Made by a program: the position numbers and the translations under genes
Notes under the pieces: model-generated
The model's input: only the letters and a program-made list of their open reading frames with translations
What the model was told of the DNA's origin: nothing
Databases searched by the model: none
Shown here: piece after piece, positions 54,901 to 64,000 of the stretch
How the letters are laid out: each line of letters begins with the position of its first letter
Position numbering within the stretch: the first letter of the stretch is position 1
Origin: Brevibacterium sp. 'Marine'
Lineage (GTDB): Bacteria; Actinomycetota; Actinomycetes; Actinomycetales; Brevibacteriaceae
Direction: 5' to 3'
Length of the DNA stretch: 64,000 nucleotides
Assembly (NCBI RefSeq): GCF_012844365.1
Contig: NZ_CP051626.1
Span: 2,108,001 to 2,172,000, forward strand

Positions 54901-56982
54901 ATGACAACTCTGTCCTGGACTGAACTCGACAATCGCGCAGTCGACACTGCCCGCCTCCTCGCCGCGGATGCGGTGCAGAAGACCGGGAACGGGCACCCGG
55001 GCACCGCCATGAGCCTGGCTCCCATCGCCCACTACCTGTATCAGCACGGACTCACTCACGACCCGGCCGACCCGACTTGGGTCGGCCGAGATCGTTTCGT
55101 CCTCTCCTGCGGTCACAGTTCGCTCACCCAGTACGTCCAGCTCTACCTGGCCGGGTTCGGGCTCGAACTCGACGATCTGAAGGCCCTGCGCACATGGGGT
55201 TCGCTGACCCCGGGCCACCCGGAGGTCGGCCACACCGCCGGTGTCGAGATCACCACGGGGCCGCTCGGCTCCGGACTTGCCTCGGCCGTGGGCATGGCCA
55301 TGGCCGCGCGTCGCGAACGCGGACTCTTCGACCCCGAGGCGGCTCCCGGCACCTCACCGTTCGACCACAACATCGTCGTGCTCGCCTCCGACGGCGACCT
55401 CGAAGAGGGAGTCTCCGGTGAGGCTTCCTCGCTGGCCGGGACTCAGGAGCTGTCGAACCTGCTGGTGATCTGGGACGACAACAAGATCTCCATCGAAGAC
55501 GACACCGCGATCGCCTTCGGCGAGGACACGGCCGCCCGGTACGCCGCCTACGGCTGGCACGTCCAGCACGTCGACTTCACCGCCGGCGGTGACTACCACG
55601 AGGACATCGAAGCCTTCCACTCCGCCGTCGAAGCCGCTCGCGCCGATTCCCGCCCCTCGTTCATCCGCCTGTCGACGATCATCGCCTGGCCGGCCCCGAA
55701 CGCCCAGAACACCGGCGGATCCCACGGCGCGGCCCTCGGCGAGGACGAGATCCGGGCGACCAAGGAGATCCTCGGCTTCGACCCGGAGGCGACCTTCGCC
55801 GTCGCCGACGAGGTCCTCGCCCACACTCGTCAGGCCCTCGAGCGGGGTCGCGCCGCCCACCTCGAATGGGACAAGTCCTTCGCCGAATGGCGCAGCGCCA
55901 ACCCGGACAACGCCGCACTCTTCGACCGTCTGTCCAAGCGCGAACTGCCCGCCGCCATCGATGCGGCCTTCCCGGTCTTCGAAGCCAGCGAGAAGGGCAT
56001 CGCCACTCGTGCGGCCTCCGGTCAGGTGCTCAATGCGATCGCCGAGACCATGCCCGAGCTGTGGGGCGGCTCCGCCGACCTCGCGGGTTCGAACAACACT
56101 CTGGTCAAGGGTGAGCCGAGCTTCCTGCCCGCTCACCGGTCCACCGGTGCCTTCTCCGGACATGAGTACGGACGCAATATCCACTTCGGCGTCCGCGAGT
56201 TCTCCGCCGGTCTCATCGGCAACGGCATCGCCCTCCACGGCGGAACCCGCCCGTACAACGGCACGTTCCTCGTCTTCAGCGACTACCAGCGTCCGGCCGT
56301 GCGTCTGGCCGCTCTCCAGCAGCTGCCGAACCTGTTCGTGTGGACGCACGATTCGATCGGCCTCGGCGAGGACGGACCGACCCATCAGCCGATCGAGCAC
56401 CTCTCCGCACTGCGCGCCATCCCCGGCCTCGACGTCGTCCGACCGGCCGATGCGAACGAGACCGCGGTCGCATGGCGGAAGATCCTCGACCGTACGGACG
56501 GACCCAGCGGACTCGTTCTCACCCGCCAGGCCGTGCCGGTCCTCGACCGTGAGAAGTACGCTCCCGCCTCCGAAGCCGCACGCGGCGGCTATGTGCTCAC
56601 CGATACCGGCGACCAGCCCGAGGTGGCCATCATCGCCAGCGGTTCCGAGGTCGCCATCGCCCTCGAAGCAGCCGAGACTCTGCAGGCATCGGGCACAGCA
56701 GCACGCGTCATCTCCATGCCGTGCCAGGAATGGTTCGACGCGCAGCCGGAGGACTACCGGGCTACGGTGCTGCCGCGTACGCTGAGGGCCCGCGTGAGCA
56801 TCGAAGCCGCCTCGGCGATGAGCTGGCACAAGTACCTCGGCGATGCCGGACGTGCCGTGTCCATCGAGCACTTCGGCGCCTCCGCGGACTACCAGACCCT
56901 GTACGAGAAGTTCGGCATCACGGCCTCGGCCGTCGTCGACGCAGCCAAGGAATCCATCAACGCAGCAAAGGCGGAAGCATGA
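54901..56982 (+). CDS. tkt: Transketolase
   Basis: A 693-residue thiamine-diphosphate enzyme of the pentose phosphate pathway. KTGNGHPGTAMSLAP near residue 30, GPLGSGLASAVGMAMA, and ASDGDLEEGVSGEASSLAGT (the G-D-G-x22-N cofactor motif) lie in domain 1; LFVWTHDSIGLGEDGPTHQP near residue 480 is the transketolase motif. I choose ATG 54901 (MTTLSWTELDNRAVD, the usual start) over ATG 54862. GAAGGA lies 13 nt upstream of it. It heads the operon tkt-tal-pgi with 4-bp overlaps. Confidence 0.97.
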   Translation: MTTLSWTELDNRAVDTARLLAADAVQKTGNGHPGTAMSLAPIAHYLYQHGLTHDPADPTWVGRDRFVLSCGHSSLTQYVQLYLAGFGLELDDLKALRTWGSLTPGHPEVGHTAGVEITTGPLGSGLASAVGMAMAARRERGLFDPEAAPGTSPFDHNIVVLASDGDLEEGVSGEASSLAGTQELSNLLVIWDDNKISIEDDTAIAFGEDTAARYAAYGWHVQHVDFTAGGDYHEDIEAFHSAVEAARADSRPSFIRLSTIIAWPAPNAQNTGGSHGAALGEDEIRATKEILGFDPEATFAVADEVLAHTRQALERGRAAHLEWDKSFAEWRSANPDNAALFDRLSKRELPAAIDAAFPVFEASEKGIATRAASGQVLNAIAETMPELWGGSADLAGSNNTLVKGEPSFLPAHRSTGAFSGHEYGRNIHFGVREFSAGLIGNGIALHGGTRPYNGTFLVFSDYQRPAVRLAALQQLPNLFVWTHDSIGLGEDGPTHQPIEHLSALRAIPGLDVVRPADANETAVAWRKILDRTDGPSGLVLTRQAVPVLDREKYAPASEAARGGYVLTDTGDQPEVAIIASGSEVAIALEAAETLQASGTAARVISMPCQEWFDAQPEDYRATVLPRTLRARVSIEAASAMSWHKYLGDAGRAVSIEHFGASADYQTLYEKFGITASAVVDAAKESINAAKAEA

Positions 56983-58082
56983 GTGAACGTCTCCAGCAGC
57001 TCAGCGCGGCCGGAGTCTCGATCTGGCTCGACGACCTCTCCCGCACCCGACTCGAATCCGGGGATCTCGCGCGCCTCATCGAGGACTCCTCCGTCATGGG
57101 TGTGACGACGAATCCGACGATCTTCGCGAACGCGATCTCCAGTTCCGACGCTTACGATTCTGCGGTCGCCGATCTGGGCGCCTCCGGTGCCGATGTGGAT
57201 GAGGCCATCGAGGCACTGACCACCGCGGATGTCGCCGAGGCGGCGCGCCTGTTCCGTCCGGTCTTCGAGTCCACGGATGGTCAGGACGGTCGCGTGTCGA
57301 TCGAGGTCGCTCCCCCGCTGGCCCACAATTCGCAGGGGACCGTCACCTCGGCGAAGTCCCTGTGGGAACGCGTCGGCGAACCGAATGCGATGATCAAGAT
57401 CCCCGCCACCGAGGCGGGGCTGACCGCGATCTCCGAGACGATCGCCGCCGGGATCAGCGTCAACGTCACCCTCGTGTTCTCCCTGACCCGGTACCGCCAT
57501 GTCGTCGAAGCCTTCCTCCAGGGTCTGGAGAAGGCCCGCGCCGCCGGTCACGACCTCTCGACGATCCGGTCTGTGGCCTCGGTGTTCGTCTCCCGTGTGG
57601 ACTCGGAGATCGATTCCCGTCTCGACTCGATCGAGGACCCGAAGGCCGCCGAGCTCAAGGGCAAGGCGGGCATTGCGAACTGCGTGCTCGCCCATGAGAT
57701 CCACTCGCAGCTGTTCACCTCCGAACGCTTCCGGGTCCTCGAACTCGCCGGCGCGCGTCCGCAGCGTCTGCTGTGGGCCTCGACCGGAGTGAAGAACCCC
57801 GACTATGCCGACACGATGTATGTGACCGGACTCGTCGCGCAGAACACCGTGAACACGATGCCCGAACCCACTCTGGAGGCCTTCGCCGACCACGGTGAGG
57901 TTGCCGGCCGGATCACGTCCGAGCACTACCGTGCCGCCGACGAGGTCTTCGACGCCCTGGCTCGACTGGGCATCGACTACGCCGAGGTCATGACCGTGCT
58001 CGAAGAACAGGGCCTGGAGAAGTTCGATGTCAGCTGGACCGAACTCCAGGACACGATCCGGACGGCTCTGGAGCGCTCATGA
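56979..58082 (+). CDS. tal: Transaldolase
   Basis: A 367-residue class I aldolase exchanging three-carbon units between sugar phosphates. It is the long actinobacterial type: SIWLDDLSRTRLESGDL start, SSVMGVTTNPTIFANAI, NAMIKIPATEAGLTAI with the Schiff-base lysine near residue 140, and QRLLWASTGVKNPDYADTMY. The ATG overlaps the tkt stop (ATGA), so translation is coupled. Confidence 0.97.
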   Translation: MSERLQQLSAAGVSIWLDDLSRTRLESGDLARLIEDSSVMGVTTNPTIFANAISSSDAYDSAVADLGASGADVDEAIEALTTADVAEAARLFRPVFESTDGQDGRVSIEVAPPLAHNSQGTVTSAKSLWERVGEPNAMIKIPATEAGLTAISETIAAGISVNVTLVFSLTRYRHVVEAFLQGLEKARAAGHDLSTIRSVASVFVSRVDSEIDSRLDSIEDPKAAELKGKAGIANCVLAHEIHSQLFTSERFRVLELAGARPQRLLWASTGVKNPDYADTMYVTGLVAQNTVNTMPEPTLEAFADHGEVAGRITSEHYRAADEVFDALARLGIDYAEVMTVLEEQGLEKFDVSWTELQDTIRTALERS

Positions 58083-59710
58083 GGCTCTCACTCTCTGTTC
58101 CCGTCGGCGAGGAATTCGAGGCCGAGGCCGCGCGTCTCATCGACACCGGTCTGGCCTCCCGACTGAGTGACAAGGATGCGGAGCTGTTCGACGGAGCCGC
58201 CGATGCCGCGGACCGGATGGGCTGGGTGGACCTTCCGCAGCAGGCTGCTGAGCTGCTCGATGAGATCGAGTCCCTGCGGGCAGACCTGCAGGAGCAGGGT
58301 CTGCGCACGATCAGCCTAGCCGGAATGGGCGGATCCTCGCTCGCTCCGGAGGTGATGGCTCAGACCGCGGGTGTCCGACTCGAGATCGTCGATTCGACGG
58401 ATCCGAATCAGGTCGCCGAGGCGATCGGCACCGACCTCGAGCACACTGTCCTCGTCATCGCGTCGAAGTCGGGCACCACGGTGGAGACGGATTCGATCCG
58501 ACGCAGTTTCGCTGCGGCTTTCGAATCGATCGACGTCGATCCCGCGTCCCGGATGATCGCGATCACCGATCCGGGAACGGAGCTCGAAGCGTTGGCCGCC
58601 GATCAGGGCTTCCTCGCCACTTTCCTCGCCGACCCCACTGTCGGCGGACGCTTCAGTGCGCTTTCGGCCTTCGGGCTCGTTCCCGCAGGTCTGGCCGGTG
58701 CCGATGTGCGCGGCATCGTCGCAGAAGCCGCTGCGGCAACCGCGGAACTGTCCGCAGACAGCGTGGACAACCCGGCACTGCGGTTCGGCGCGTGGCTGAG
58801 CATCGCGCACGCGAGAACGACTGAGAAGCTCGTCCTCGCCGAGACCTCTGGGCAGCTGGCCGGCCTCGGCGCCTGGGTCGAGCAGCTCATCGCCGAGTCC
58901 CTCGGCAAGGACGGTCAGGGCATCCTTCCCGTCGTCGTCGACTCCCCCGCCGACATCGGGTTCTCCGATGCCCGCGCGGACGCTCTCCTGTGCCTGCTCG
59001 GGCCGGCAGCCGATGGCTCAGAGCTGGGCGCCCCGTCCGGATTCGAAGCGAGCATCACGGGTGGACTGGGCGAGCTGTTCCTGTTCTGGGAATTCGCCAC
59101 GGCCATCGCCGGATACGGCATCGGGGTCAATCCCTTCGACCAGCCCGATGTGGAGGCGGCCAAGGCGCAGGCCCGGCATCTGCTCGACGGGCCGGACTCG
59201 GCAATTGCAGGACAGCCGCAGTTCCGTGAGGGAGCCATCGACGTCCTCGAGGTCGTCGGCGAGGCCACCGATCTCGTCGGAGCCCTGGAGGAGCTGTTCT
59301 CGCGGGTCGACGAGTACGGGTATGTCGGCATTCAGGCCTACCTCGATCGGATCGCCGATGCCGAGGCTGAGGATCTGCGACCGCTCGTGTCCACACACGC
59401 CGGAGTGCAGACGACCTTCGGCTTCGGACCCCGCTACCTGCATTCGACCGGTCAGTACCACAAGGGCGGTCACCCGAACGGGGTGTTCCTTCAGATCACC
59501 GGTGAGGCTCGCACCGACCTGCTGGTGCCGGGACGCGACTTCGGCTTCGCACAGCTGCAGCGCGCCCAGGCCGCCGGAGATGCAGCAGTGCTGACCGAGA
59601 AGGGTCGGCCCGTGCTGCGCCTGCACCTGCTTGATCGTTCTCGTGGCCTCTCCCAGCTGCGAGAGGCGATCGGATCGATCAGCCCCCGGCACCACTTCGG
59701 CCACGACTGA
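58079..59710 (+). CDS. pgi: Glucose-6-phosphate isomerase
   Basis: A 543-residue isomerase interconverting glucose-6-P and fructose-6-P, of the actinobacterial type that accompanies tkt and tal. ISLAGMGGSSLAPEVMA near residue 82 and VLVIASKSGTTVETDSIRRS near 130 are SIS-domain phosphate-binding motifs, and GVNPFDQPDVEAAKAQAR near 349 lies in the second domain. LHSTGQYHKGGHPNGVFLQI near 462 is the C-terminal active-site segment. The ATG overlaps the tal stop. A strong terminator follows; zwf-opcA-pgl, often next, is absent. Confidence 0.92.
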   Translation: MRLSLSVPVGEEFEAEAARLIDTGLASRLSDKDAELFDGAADAADRMGWVDLPQQAAELLDEIESLRADLQEQGLRTISLAGMGGSSLAPEVMAQTAGVRLEIVDSTDPNQVAEAIGTDLEHTVLVIASKSGTTVETDSIRRSFAAAFESIDVDPASRMIAITDPGTELEALAADQGFLATFLADPTVGGRFSALSAFGLVPAGLAGADVRGIVAEAAAATAELSADSVDNPALRFGAWLSIAHARTTEKLVLAETSGQLAGLGAWVEQLIAESLGKDGQGILPVVVDSPADIGFSDARADALLCLLGPAADGSELGAPSGFEASITGGLGELFLFWEFATAIAGYGIGVNPFDQPDVEAAKAQARHLLDGPDSAIAGQPQFREGAIDVLEVVGEATDLVGALEELFSRVDEYGYVGIQAYLDRIADAEAEDLRPLVSTHAGVQTTFGFGPRYLHSTGQYHKGGHPNGVFLQITGEARTDLLVPGRDFGFAQLQRAQAAGDAAVLTEKGRPVLRLHLLDRSRGLSQLREAIGSISPRHHFGHD

Positions 59711-59757
59711 TCGCCTGAAGCGGCACTGATCCGCCGGAACGACGGGCAGACCACGGA

Positions 59758-59796
59758 CGAGAAGGACCCCGACCGGAATGGTCGGGGTCCTTCTCG
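59758..59796. terminator. Bidirectional terminator between pgi and secG
   Basis: A perfect 17-bp inverted repeat (CGAGAAGGACCCCGACC and its complement) with a 5-nt loop between convergent operons. Confidence 0.85.
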
Positions 59797-59805
59797 TTCG
59801 TCTGC

Positions 59806-60051
59806 TCAGGCGTTGAAGCGGGTGAGGACGCCCAGCAGGATGATGCAGGCCGCCCAGATGATCGCCATGAGCGTCGTGAACCGGTTGAGGTTGCGCTCGG
59901 CGACGCCCGAGGATCCCAGCGACGAGGACATTCCGCCGCCGAACATGTCGGACATGCCACCGCCCTTGCCCTTGTGCATGAGAATCAGCAGGGTGAGGAA
60001 GATGCTCGTGAGCACGAGCAGAGCGATGAGAATGATGTTGAGGATTTCCAC
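59806..60051 (-). CDS. secG: Preprotein translocase subunit SecG
   Basis: An 81-residue membrane protein with helices at residues 3-25 and 58-77. The loop between them, MHKGKGGGMSDMFGGGMSSS, is the SecG hallmark. It supports SecYE during export. The GTG at 60051 is the likely start. It is the last gene of gap-pgk-tpiA-secG, the standard actinobacterial order. Confidence 0.95.
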   Translation of the reverse strand: MEILNIILIALLVLTSIFLTLLILMHKGKGGGMSDMFGGGMSSSLGSSGVAERNLNRFTTLMAIIWAACIILLGVLTRFNA

Positions 60052-60106
60052 GTCGGATTCAACCTATGTTTCGTCGAGTGTTTCGTCGAATGATGCGTCT
60101 GTCAGT

Positions 60107-60892
60107 CTACTTCGCGACTGCGGCCTTGCACAAAGCGGCGAAGTCCGGGCCGCTCAGGCTCGCACCGCCCACCAGAGCGCCGTCGACGTCCGCGGAGGCG
60201 ACGATCTCTGCCACATTGTCGACCTTGACCGATCCGCCGTAGAGGATGCGGGTGGTCTGGGCAAGAGCGTCGCCGTACTTCTCACCGATGCGTGCGCGGA
60301 TCGCCGACGCCATCTCGGCGGCATCGGCGGCCGTGGCGGTCTCACCGGTGCCGATCGCCCACACGGGTTCGTAGGCGATGACGAGGCCGGAGAGATCAGC
60401 GGCGTCGAAGCCGGCCAGGGACTCGTCGAGCTGCCTGAGCGTGAACTCGATGTGGCTCTTCTCCTGCCGCTGTTCCAGGGACTCGCCCACGCAGAGGATC
60501 GGGGTGAGTTCGGCCGACAGTGCGGCCTTGATCTTCGCGGCCACGACCTCGTTGGTCTCCTGGTTGTCCGCGCGGCGTTCGCTGTGTCCGATGACCACGT
60601 AGCTGCAGCCGAGGCGGGAGAGGAACGAAGCGGCGATCTCTCCCGTATGTGCTCCGGGAGCGTGCTGGGAGACGTCCTGGGCGCCGTATTTCAGCCACAG
60701 TTTGTCGCCTTGGACGAGAGTCTGCACCGAACGGATGTCGGTGAACGGCGGGATGACGACGACTTCACAATGGCTGTCGTCGAGTTTGGCGTCTTCGAGA
60801 GCCCAAGCGAGCTTCTGGACAGCGGAGATCGCCTCCAGGTGATCGTGGTTCATCTTCCAGTTGCCTGCCAGCAGCAGGGTGCGGTCGCTCAT
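60107..60892 (-). CDS. tpiA: Triosephosphate isomerase
   Basis: A 261-residue TIM barrel enzyme. [10 protein letters not shown] near residue 8 gives Asn and Lys, [10 protein letters not shown] the catalytic His, [17 protein letters not shown] the catalytic Glu near residue 170, and [13 protein letters not shown] the phosphate loop. I choose ATG 60892 with GAGGAAG upstream, not a start six codons earlier. It lies 14 nt after pgk. Confidence 0.97.
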   Translation of the reverse strand: MSDRTLLLAGNWKMNHDHLEAISAVQKLAWALEDAKLDDSHCEVVVIPPFTDIRSVQTLVQGDKLWLKYGAQDVSQHAPGAHTGEIAASFLSRLGCSYVVIGHSERRADNQETNEVVAAKIKAALSAELTPILCVGESLEQRQEKSHIEFTLRQLDESLAGFDAADLSGLVIAYEPVWAIGTGETATAADAAEMASAIRARIGEKYGDALAQTTRILYGGSVKVDNVAEIVASADVDGALVGGASLSGPDFAALCKAAVAK

Positions 60893-60906
60893 GGTGTGTG
60901 TCTTCC

Positions 60907-62124
60907 TCATCCGAGTGCGTCGAGTCCGGGCAGGGTCTTGCCTTCGAGGTATTCGAGGCTGGCACCTCCGCCGGTGGAGATATGGCCGAAAGCATCGTCG
61001 GCGAAGCCGAGGCTGCGCACGGCGGCCGCGGAGTCGCCGCCGCCGACCACGGTCAGGCGCTGTCCCCGACCGCTGGCGTCATCGGTCAGTGCCTGGGCGA
61101 CGGCCTTGGTTCCGGCAGCGAAGGCAGGGAATTCGAAGACGCCCATCGGCCCGTTCCAGAACACGGTGGTCGAGCCCGCGATGATCTCGGCGTAGGTGCG
61201 GGCCGATTCGGGTCCGATGTCGAGGCCGAGGCCGTTGGCTCCGGCCGGAGTGTCTTCGAGTTCGGCGACGGGCCGGACCCAGTGCTCGGCGTCGGCGGCG
61301 AAGGAGGCGGCCATGACGATGTCCGTGGGCAGGACGATGCGGGCCCCTCCGGACCGGGAGCGTTCGAGGTAGCCCCTGACATCGTCGATGCGGTCCTTCT
61401 CGACCAGGCTCGAACCGATGTCGTGGCCGAGCGCGGCGAGGAAGGTGAAGACCATTCCCCCGCCGATGAGCAGATTGTCGGCACGGTCGATGAGGTTGTC
61501 GATGACGCCGAGTTTGTCCGAGACCTTCGACCCGCCGAGGACGACGGTGAACGGTGAGGCGGGATCGTTGAGCAGCCGGTCGCTGACTTCGACTTCCGCG
61601 CGCACCAGCGAACCGGCATAGTGCGGGAGGAGTCCGGCGATGTCGTAGACCGAGGCCTGCTTGCGGTGGACGACGCCGAAACCGTCGGAGACGAAGTCGT
61701 CGGCCAGTCCGGCCAGGCGGGACGCGAACTCCTGGCGCTGCGCATCGTCTTTCGCCGTCTCGCCGGGGTTGAAGCGGAGGTTCTCCAGCAGCAGCACCTC
61801 ACCGTCGGACAGGGCCGCGGCCTTCGTCTGCGCATCCTCACCGACGGTGTCGGCGGCGAAGGCGACCGGGCGGCCGATGGCGTCGGCGAGTTCGGGGACG
61901 ATCGGGGCCAGCGAGAACTGCGGATCCGGTTCTCCCTTGGGCCGACCCAGATGCGACATCACGATGACCTTGGCTCCCGCCTCGGCGAGGGACCTGATGG
62001 TTCCGGCCGAGGCCAGGATGCGCCCCCGGTCGGTGATGGTGCCGTCGTCCATCGGCACGTTGAGATCGCTGCGGACGAGCACCGTGTGGCCGGCGAAGAT
62101 GCCCGCATCGTCGAATGTCCTCAT
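60907..62124 (-). CDS. pgk: Phosphoglycerate kinase
   Basis: A 405-residue glycolytic kinase. [20 protein letters not shown] near residue 16 is the family signature, [13 protein letters not shown] binds 3-phosphoglycerate, [15 protein letters not shown] is the hinge side, and [18 protein letters not shown] with [11 protein letters not shown] near the end bind ATP. ATG 62124 overlaps the gap stop (ATGA) with AAAGGGA upstream; a start at 62184 would extend into gap. Confidence 0.97.
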   Translation of the reverse strand: MRTFDDAGIFAGHTVLVRSDLNVPMDDGTITDRGRILASAGTIRSLAEAGAKVIVMSHLGRPKGEPDPQFSLAPIVPELADAIGRPVAFAADTVGEDAQTKAAALSDGEVLLLENLRFNPGETAKDDAQRQEFASRLAGLADDFVSDGFGVVHRKQASVYDIAGLLPHYAGSLVRAEVEVSDRLLNDPASPFTVVLGGSKVSDKLGVIDNLIDRADNLLIGGGMVFTFLAALGHDIGSSLVEKDRIDDVRGYLERSRSGGARIVLPTDIVMAASFAADAEHWVRPVAELEDTPAGANGLGLDIGPESARTYAEIIAGSTTVFWNGPMGVFEFPAFAAGTKAVAQALTDDASGRGQRLTVVGGGDSAAAVRSLGFADDAFGHISTGGGASLEYLEGKTLPGLDALG

Positions 62125-63122
62125 GAGTCCCTTTCGCTGAGAATGTAGCTGACCATGTCTGTGAGTCGGTTCGTGTAGCCCCACTCGTTGTCGTACCAGG
62201 CCACGACCTTGATCTGGTCTCCCAGAACCATCGTGAGCTTGGAATCGACGATCGCCGAGGCGGTGGTGCCGACGATGTCGCTGGAGACGAGTTCGTCGGT
62301 GGAGAAGTCGAGATAGGGTGATTCATCCGCCGCGGAGGCGAGGATTGCGTTGACCTCGTCGCGGTCGGCGCTCGTGGAGGTGGTGAAGGTGAAATCGATG
62401 ATCGATCCGGCGGGCACGGGCACGCGCACGGCCAGTCCGTCGAGCTTGCCCTCGAGGTGGGGCATCACGCGGCCGACGGTGCGAGCAGCTCCGGTCGTGG
62501 TGGGCACGATGTTGACGGCGGCGGCGCGAGCACGACGCAGATCCCGGTGGGGTCCGTCGACGAGCATCTGATCGCCGGTGTAGGCGTGGACGGTGTTGAG
62601 CAGACCGGATTCGACGCCGAGGGCGTCGTCGAGTGCTTTGACGACGGTGGCCATGCAGTTCGTCGTGCACGAGGCGTTCGAGACCACGGAGTGCACGCTC
62701 GGGTCGAAGGTGTCTTCGTTCACTCCCATGACGAGGGTGGCGTCGACGTCCTTTCCGGGGGCGGAGAGCACGACTGTCTTCACAGTGCCTCCGAGGTGGG
62801 CCTCGGCCTGGTCCTGACGCGTGAAGCGTCCGGTGGATTCGACGACGAGTTCGACCTTGTGCGAGCTCCAGTCGATGGCGGCCGGCTCGGCTTGGCTGGT
62901 CACGGCGATTTCGCGTCCGTCGACGATGATCACCTCGTCGGCGGCCTCGACGTCATGGTCGAACCGCGGCCAGACGGAATCGTGGGAGAGCAGATGGGCC
63001 AGGGTCGTCGTATCGGTGAGATCGTTGATGGCCACGACCTCGAAATCGGCATCGGGTTCGAGGGACAGACGGAACAGGGCACGACCGATGCGGCCGAAGC
63101 CGTTGATGGCGATTCGTCTCAT
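62121..63122 (-). CDS. gap: Glyceraldehyde-3-phosphate dehydrogenase
   Basis: A 333-residue enzyme. RIAINGFGRIGRALFR binds NAD, VVAINDLTD near residue 31 carries the Asp that favours NAD over NADP, the catalytic cysteine is in SNASCTTNCMA near residue 152, and NTVHAYTGDQ provides the histidine. WYDNEWGYTNRLTDMV is the C-terminal signature. It lies 9 nt after whiA and starts the glycolytic operon. Confidence 0.97.
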   Translation of the reverse strand: MRRIAINGFGRIGRALFRLSLEPDADFEVVAINDLTDTTTLAHLLSHDSVWPRFDHDVEAADEVIIVDGREIAVTSQAEPAAIDWSSHKVELVVESTGRFTRQDQAEAHLGGTVKTVVLSAPGKDVDATLVMGVNEDTFDPSVHSVVSNASCTTNCMATVVKALDDALGVESGLLNTVHAYTGDQMLVDGPHRDLRRARAAAVNIVPTTTGAARTVGRVMPHLEGKLDGLAVRVPVPAGSIIDFTFTTSTSADRDEVNAILASAADESPYLDFSTDELVSSDIVGTTASAIVDSKLTMVLGDQIKVVAWYDNEWGYTNRLTDMVSYILSERDS

Positions 63123-63131
63123 GCCTCGATC

Positions 63132-64000
63132 TTAGCGATCCTCGAGCATTTCCGGGGTCAGACTGGCTTCGGTGCCGGGAATTCCCAGTTCTTCCGCATG
63201 CTTGTCCGCAGTCGACAGCAGCCTGCGGATCCGGCCGGCGACCGCGTCCTTCGTCATCGGCGGGTCGGCGAGCTGACCGAGTTCCTCGAGGGACGCCTGT
63301 TTGTGAGTCACTCGCAGCTGACCGGCATAGCGCAGGTGCTCGGGGACCTCGTCGCCGAGGATCTCCAGTGCGCGTTCGACCCGGGCGCCGGCGGCCACAG
63401 CGGCACGGGCAGAGCGGCGCAGGTTCGCATCGTCGAAGTTCGCCAGACGGTTCGCGGTCGCGCGGACTTCCCTGCGCATCCGCCGTTCCTCCCAGACCAG
63501 CACGGCACTGTGGGAGCCCATGCGGGTGAGCAGTGCGGCGATATCGTCGCCATCGCGGATGACGACGCGATCGACTCCGCGGACCTCCCGGGCCTTCGCA
63601 CTCAGTCCGAGGCGGCGAGCGGCACCGACGAGGGCAAGAGCCGCCTCGGGGCCCGGGCACGTGACCTCGAGTGCCGAGGAACGTCCCGGTTCGGTCAGTG
63701 AGCCGTGGGCGAGGAAGGCTCCGCGCCAGGCGGCTTCGGCATCGGCCACGGAGCCGTTGACGATGGCCGAGGGCAGCCCGCGCACGGGCCGGCCGCGGTT
63801 GTCGACGAGTCCGGTCTGGCGGGCCAGCGCTCCCCCGTCACGGGTGACACGCAGCAGATAGCGGTTGGAGCGGCGGATCCCGGCGGCGTTGATGACGACG
63901 ATGTCGGCGTGCTGACCGTAGAGGTCCTTGATCTCCGCACGCAGTCGTTTGGCGGCCTGAGCGGTGTCGAGTTCGGCCTCCAGGACGATCGAGCCGTTGA
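63132..64000 (-). CDS. whiA: WhiA, sporulation/division regulator, C-terminal part
   Basis: The last about 288 residues; the start lies beyond the window edge. The LAGLIDADG-like domain region is represented by [20 protein letters not shown] and [20 protein letters not shown], then [12 protein letters not shown]. The C-terminal helix-turn-helix reads [21 protein letters not shown] near the end. WhiA controls sporulation in Streptomyces and division or chromosome events in non-sporulating actinobacteria. Its position upstream of gap-pgk-tpiA-secG is conserved. Confidence 0.96.
   Translation of the reverse strand, partial: NGSIVLEAELDTAQAAKRLRAEIKDLYGQHADIVVINAAGIRRSNRYLLRVTRDGGALARQTGLVDNRGRPVRGLPSAIVNGSVADAEAAWRGAFLAHGSLTEPGRSSALEVTCPGPEAALALVGAARRLGLSAKAREVRGVDRVVIRDGDDIAALLTRMGSHSAVLVWEERRMRREVRATANRLANFDDANLRRSARAAVAAGARVERALEILGDEVPEHLRYAGQLRVTHKQASLEELGQLADPPMTKDAVAGRIRRLLSTADKHAEELGIPGTEASLTPEMLEDR

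Noticed and set aside
1..64000. CRISPR arrays, insertion sequences, prophage genes, rRNA
   Set aside because: No spaced direct-repeat array, transposase, integrase, phage structural gene or rRNA sequence was seen on either strand.

Overview
The window is chromosomal DNA from a high-GC Gram-positive actinobacterium. Evidence: the mycothiol ligase MshC, WhiA, DUF3090, DUF3099, DUF5703 and SCO1664-family proteins, an InhA-type FabI beside FabG, the imuA'-imuB-dnaE2 SOS cassette, and a SufR-led suf operon. Gene content and the HNH/DUF222 gene suggest order Micrococcales, perhaps Brevibacterium; the genus is an inference. Nearly all the sequence is core housekeeping DNA. I found no prophage, insertion sequence, CRISPR array or rRNA. 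One tRNA gene, tRNA-Leu(GAG), is present.

Layout. 1-10.6 kb: the 3' end of a RecB-type nuclease gene, then the actinobacterial mshC neighbourhood (HAD phosphatase, PAC2 protein, mshC, SCO1664-like kinase, DUF3090, small acidic protein, a degenerate aldo/keto reductase, uppP, histidine phosphatase, DUF5703), a YdcZ-type transporter and an M20 peptidase. 10.8-17.3 kb: tRNA-Leu and a fatty-acid cluster (MaoC hydratase, FabG4-like reductase, thiolase, divergent TetR regulator and acyl-CoA dehydrogenase/oxidase) matching the M. tuberculosis htdX-fabG4-fadA2-fadE5 locus. 17.4-19.8 kb: metY-metX. 19.9-27.5 kb: the SOS mutagenesis cassette under a clear LexA box, preceded by a DUF222-HNH endonuclease gene. 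27.7-37.4 kb: methyltransferases (including trmL and a TrmH-family gene), pdxK, rpmE2, a YbaK deacylase, a phosphatase overlapping a RhuM-Fic/Doc gene, a TSUP transporter, a lone ABC ATPase, an unknown gene coupled to serB, and sixA. 37.4-43.1 kb: fabG-fabI, a DUF3099/SURF1 operon, ABC-F and RNase HI. 43.3-49.8 kb: sufR-B-D-Rieske-C-S-U-T. 49.9-54.7 kb: ABC exporter, ctaA, VOC protein, ctaB. 54.9-64 kb: tkt-tal-pgi facing whiA-gap-pgk-tpiA-secG.

How the genes work together. The 37-64 kb part follows the M. tuberculosis Rv1423-Rv1484 gene order in outline and joins Fe-S assembly, haem A synthesis for cytochrome oxidase (ctaA, ctaB, SURF1) and central carbon metabolism. Operon-internal genes have strong Shine-Dalgarno sites and 1-8 bp overlaps. 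Many first genes instead have a TANNNT -10 box 6-8 nt before the start codon, which implies leaderless mRNAs.

Most unusual observations: (1) a short palindrome, consensus GTCCCCGCGGGGAC, occurs five times inside three genes, always read as Val-Pro-Ala-Gly-Thr and always in linkers, plus one degenerate intergenic copy; (2) 18-bp tandem duplications span the stop codons of metX and the M20 peptidase gene; (3) an RNase HI appears fused to a ribbon-helix-helix-like tail; (4) a putative iron box lies beside the SufR operator; (5) a long AT-rich palindrome lies between the VOC gene and ctaB; (6) zwf-opcA-pgl is absent from the expected position beside pgi.
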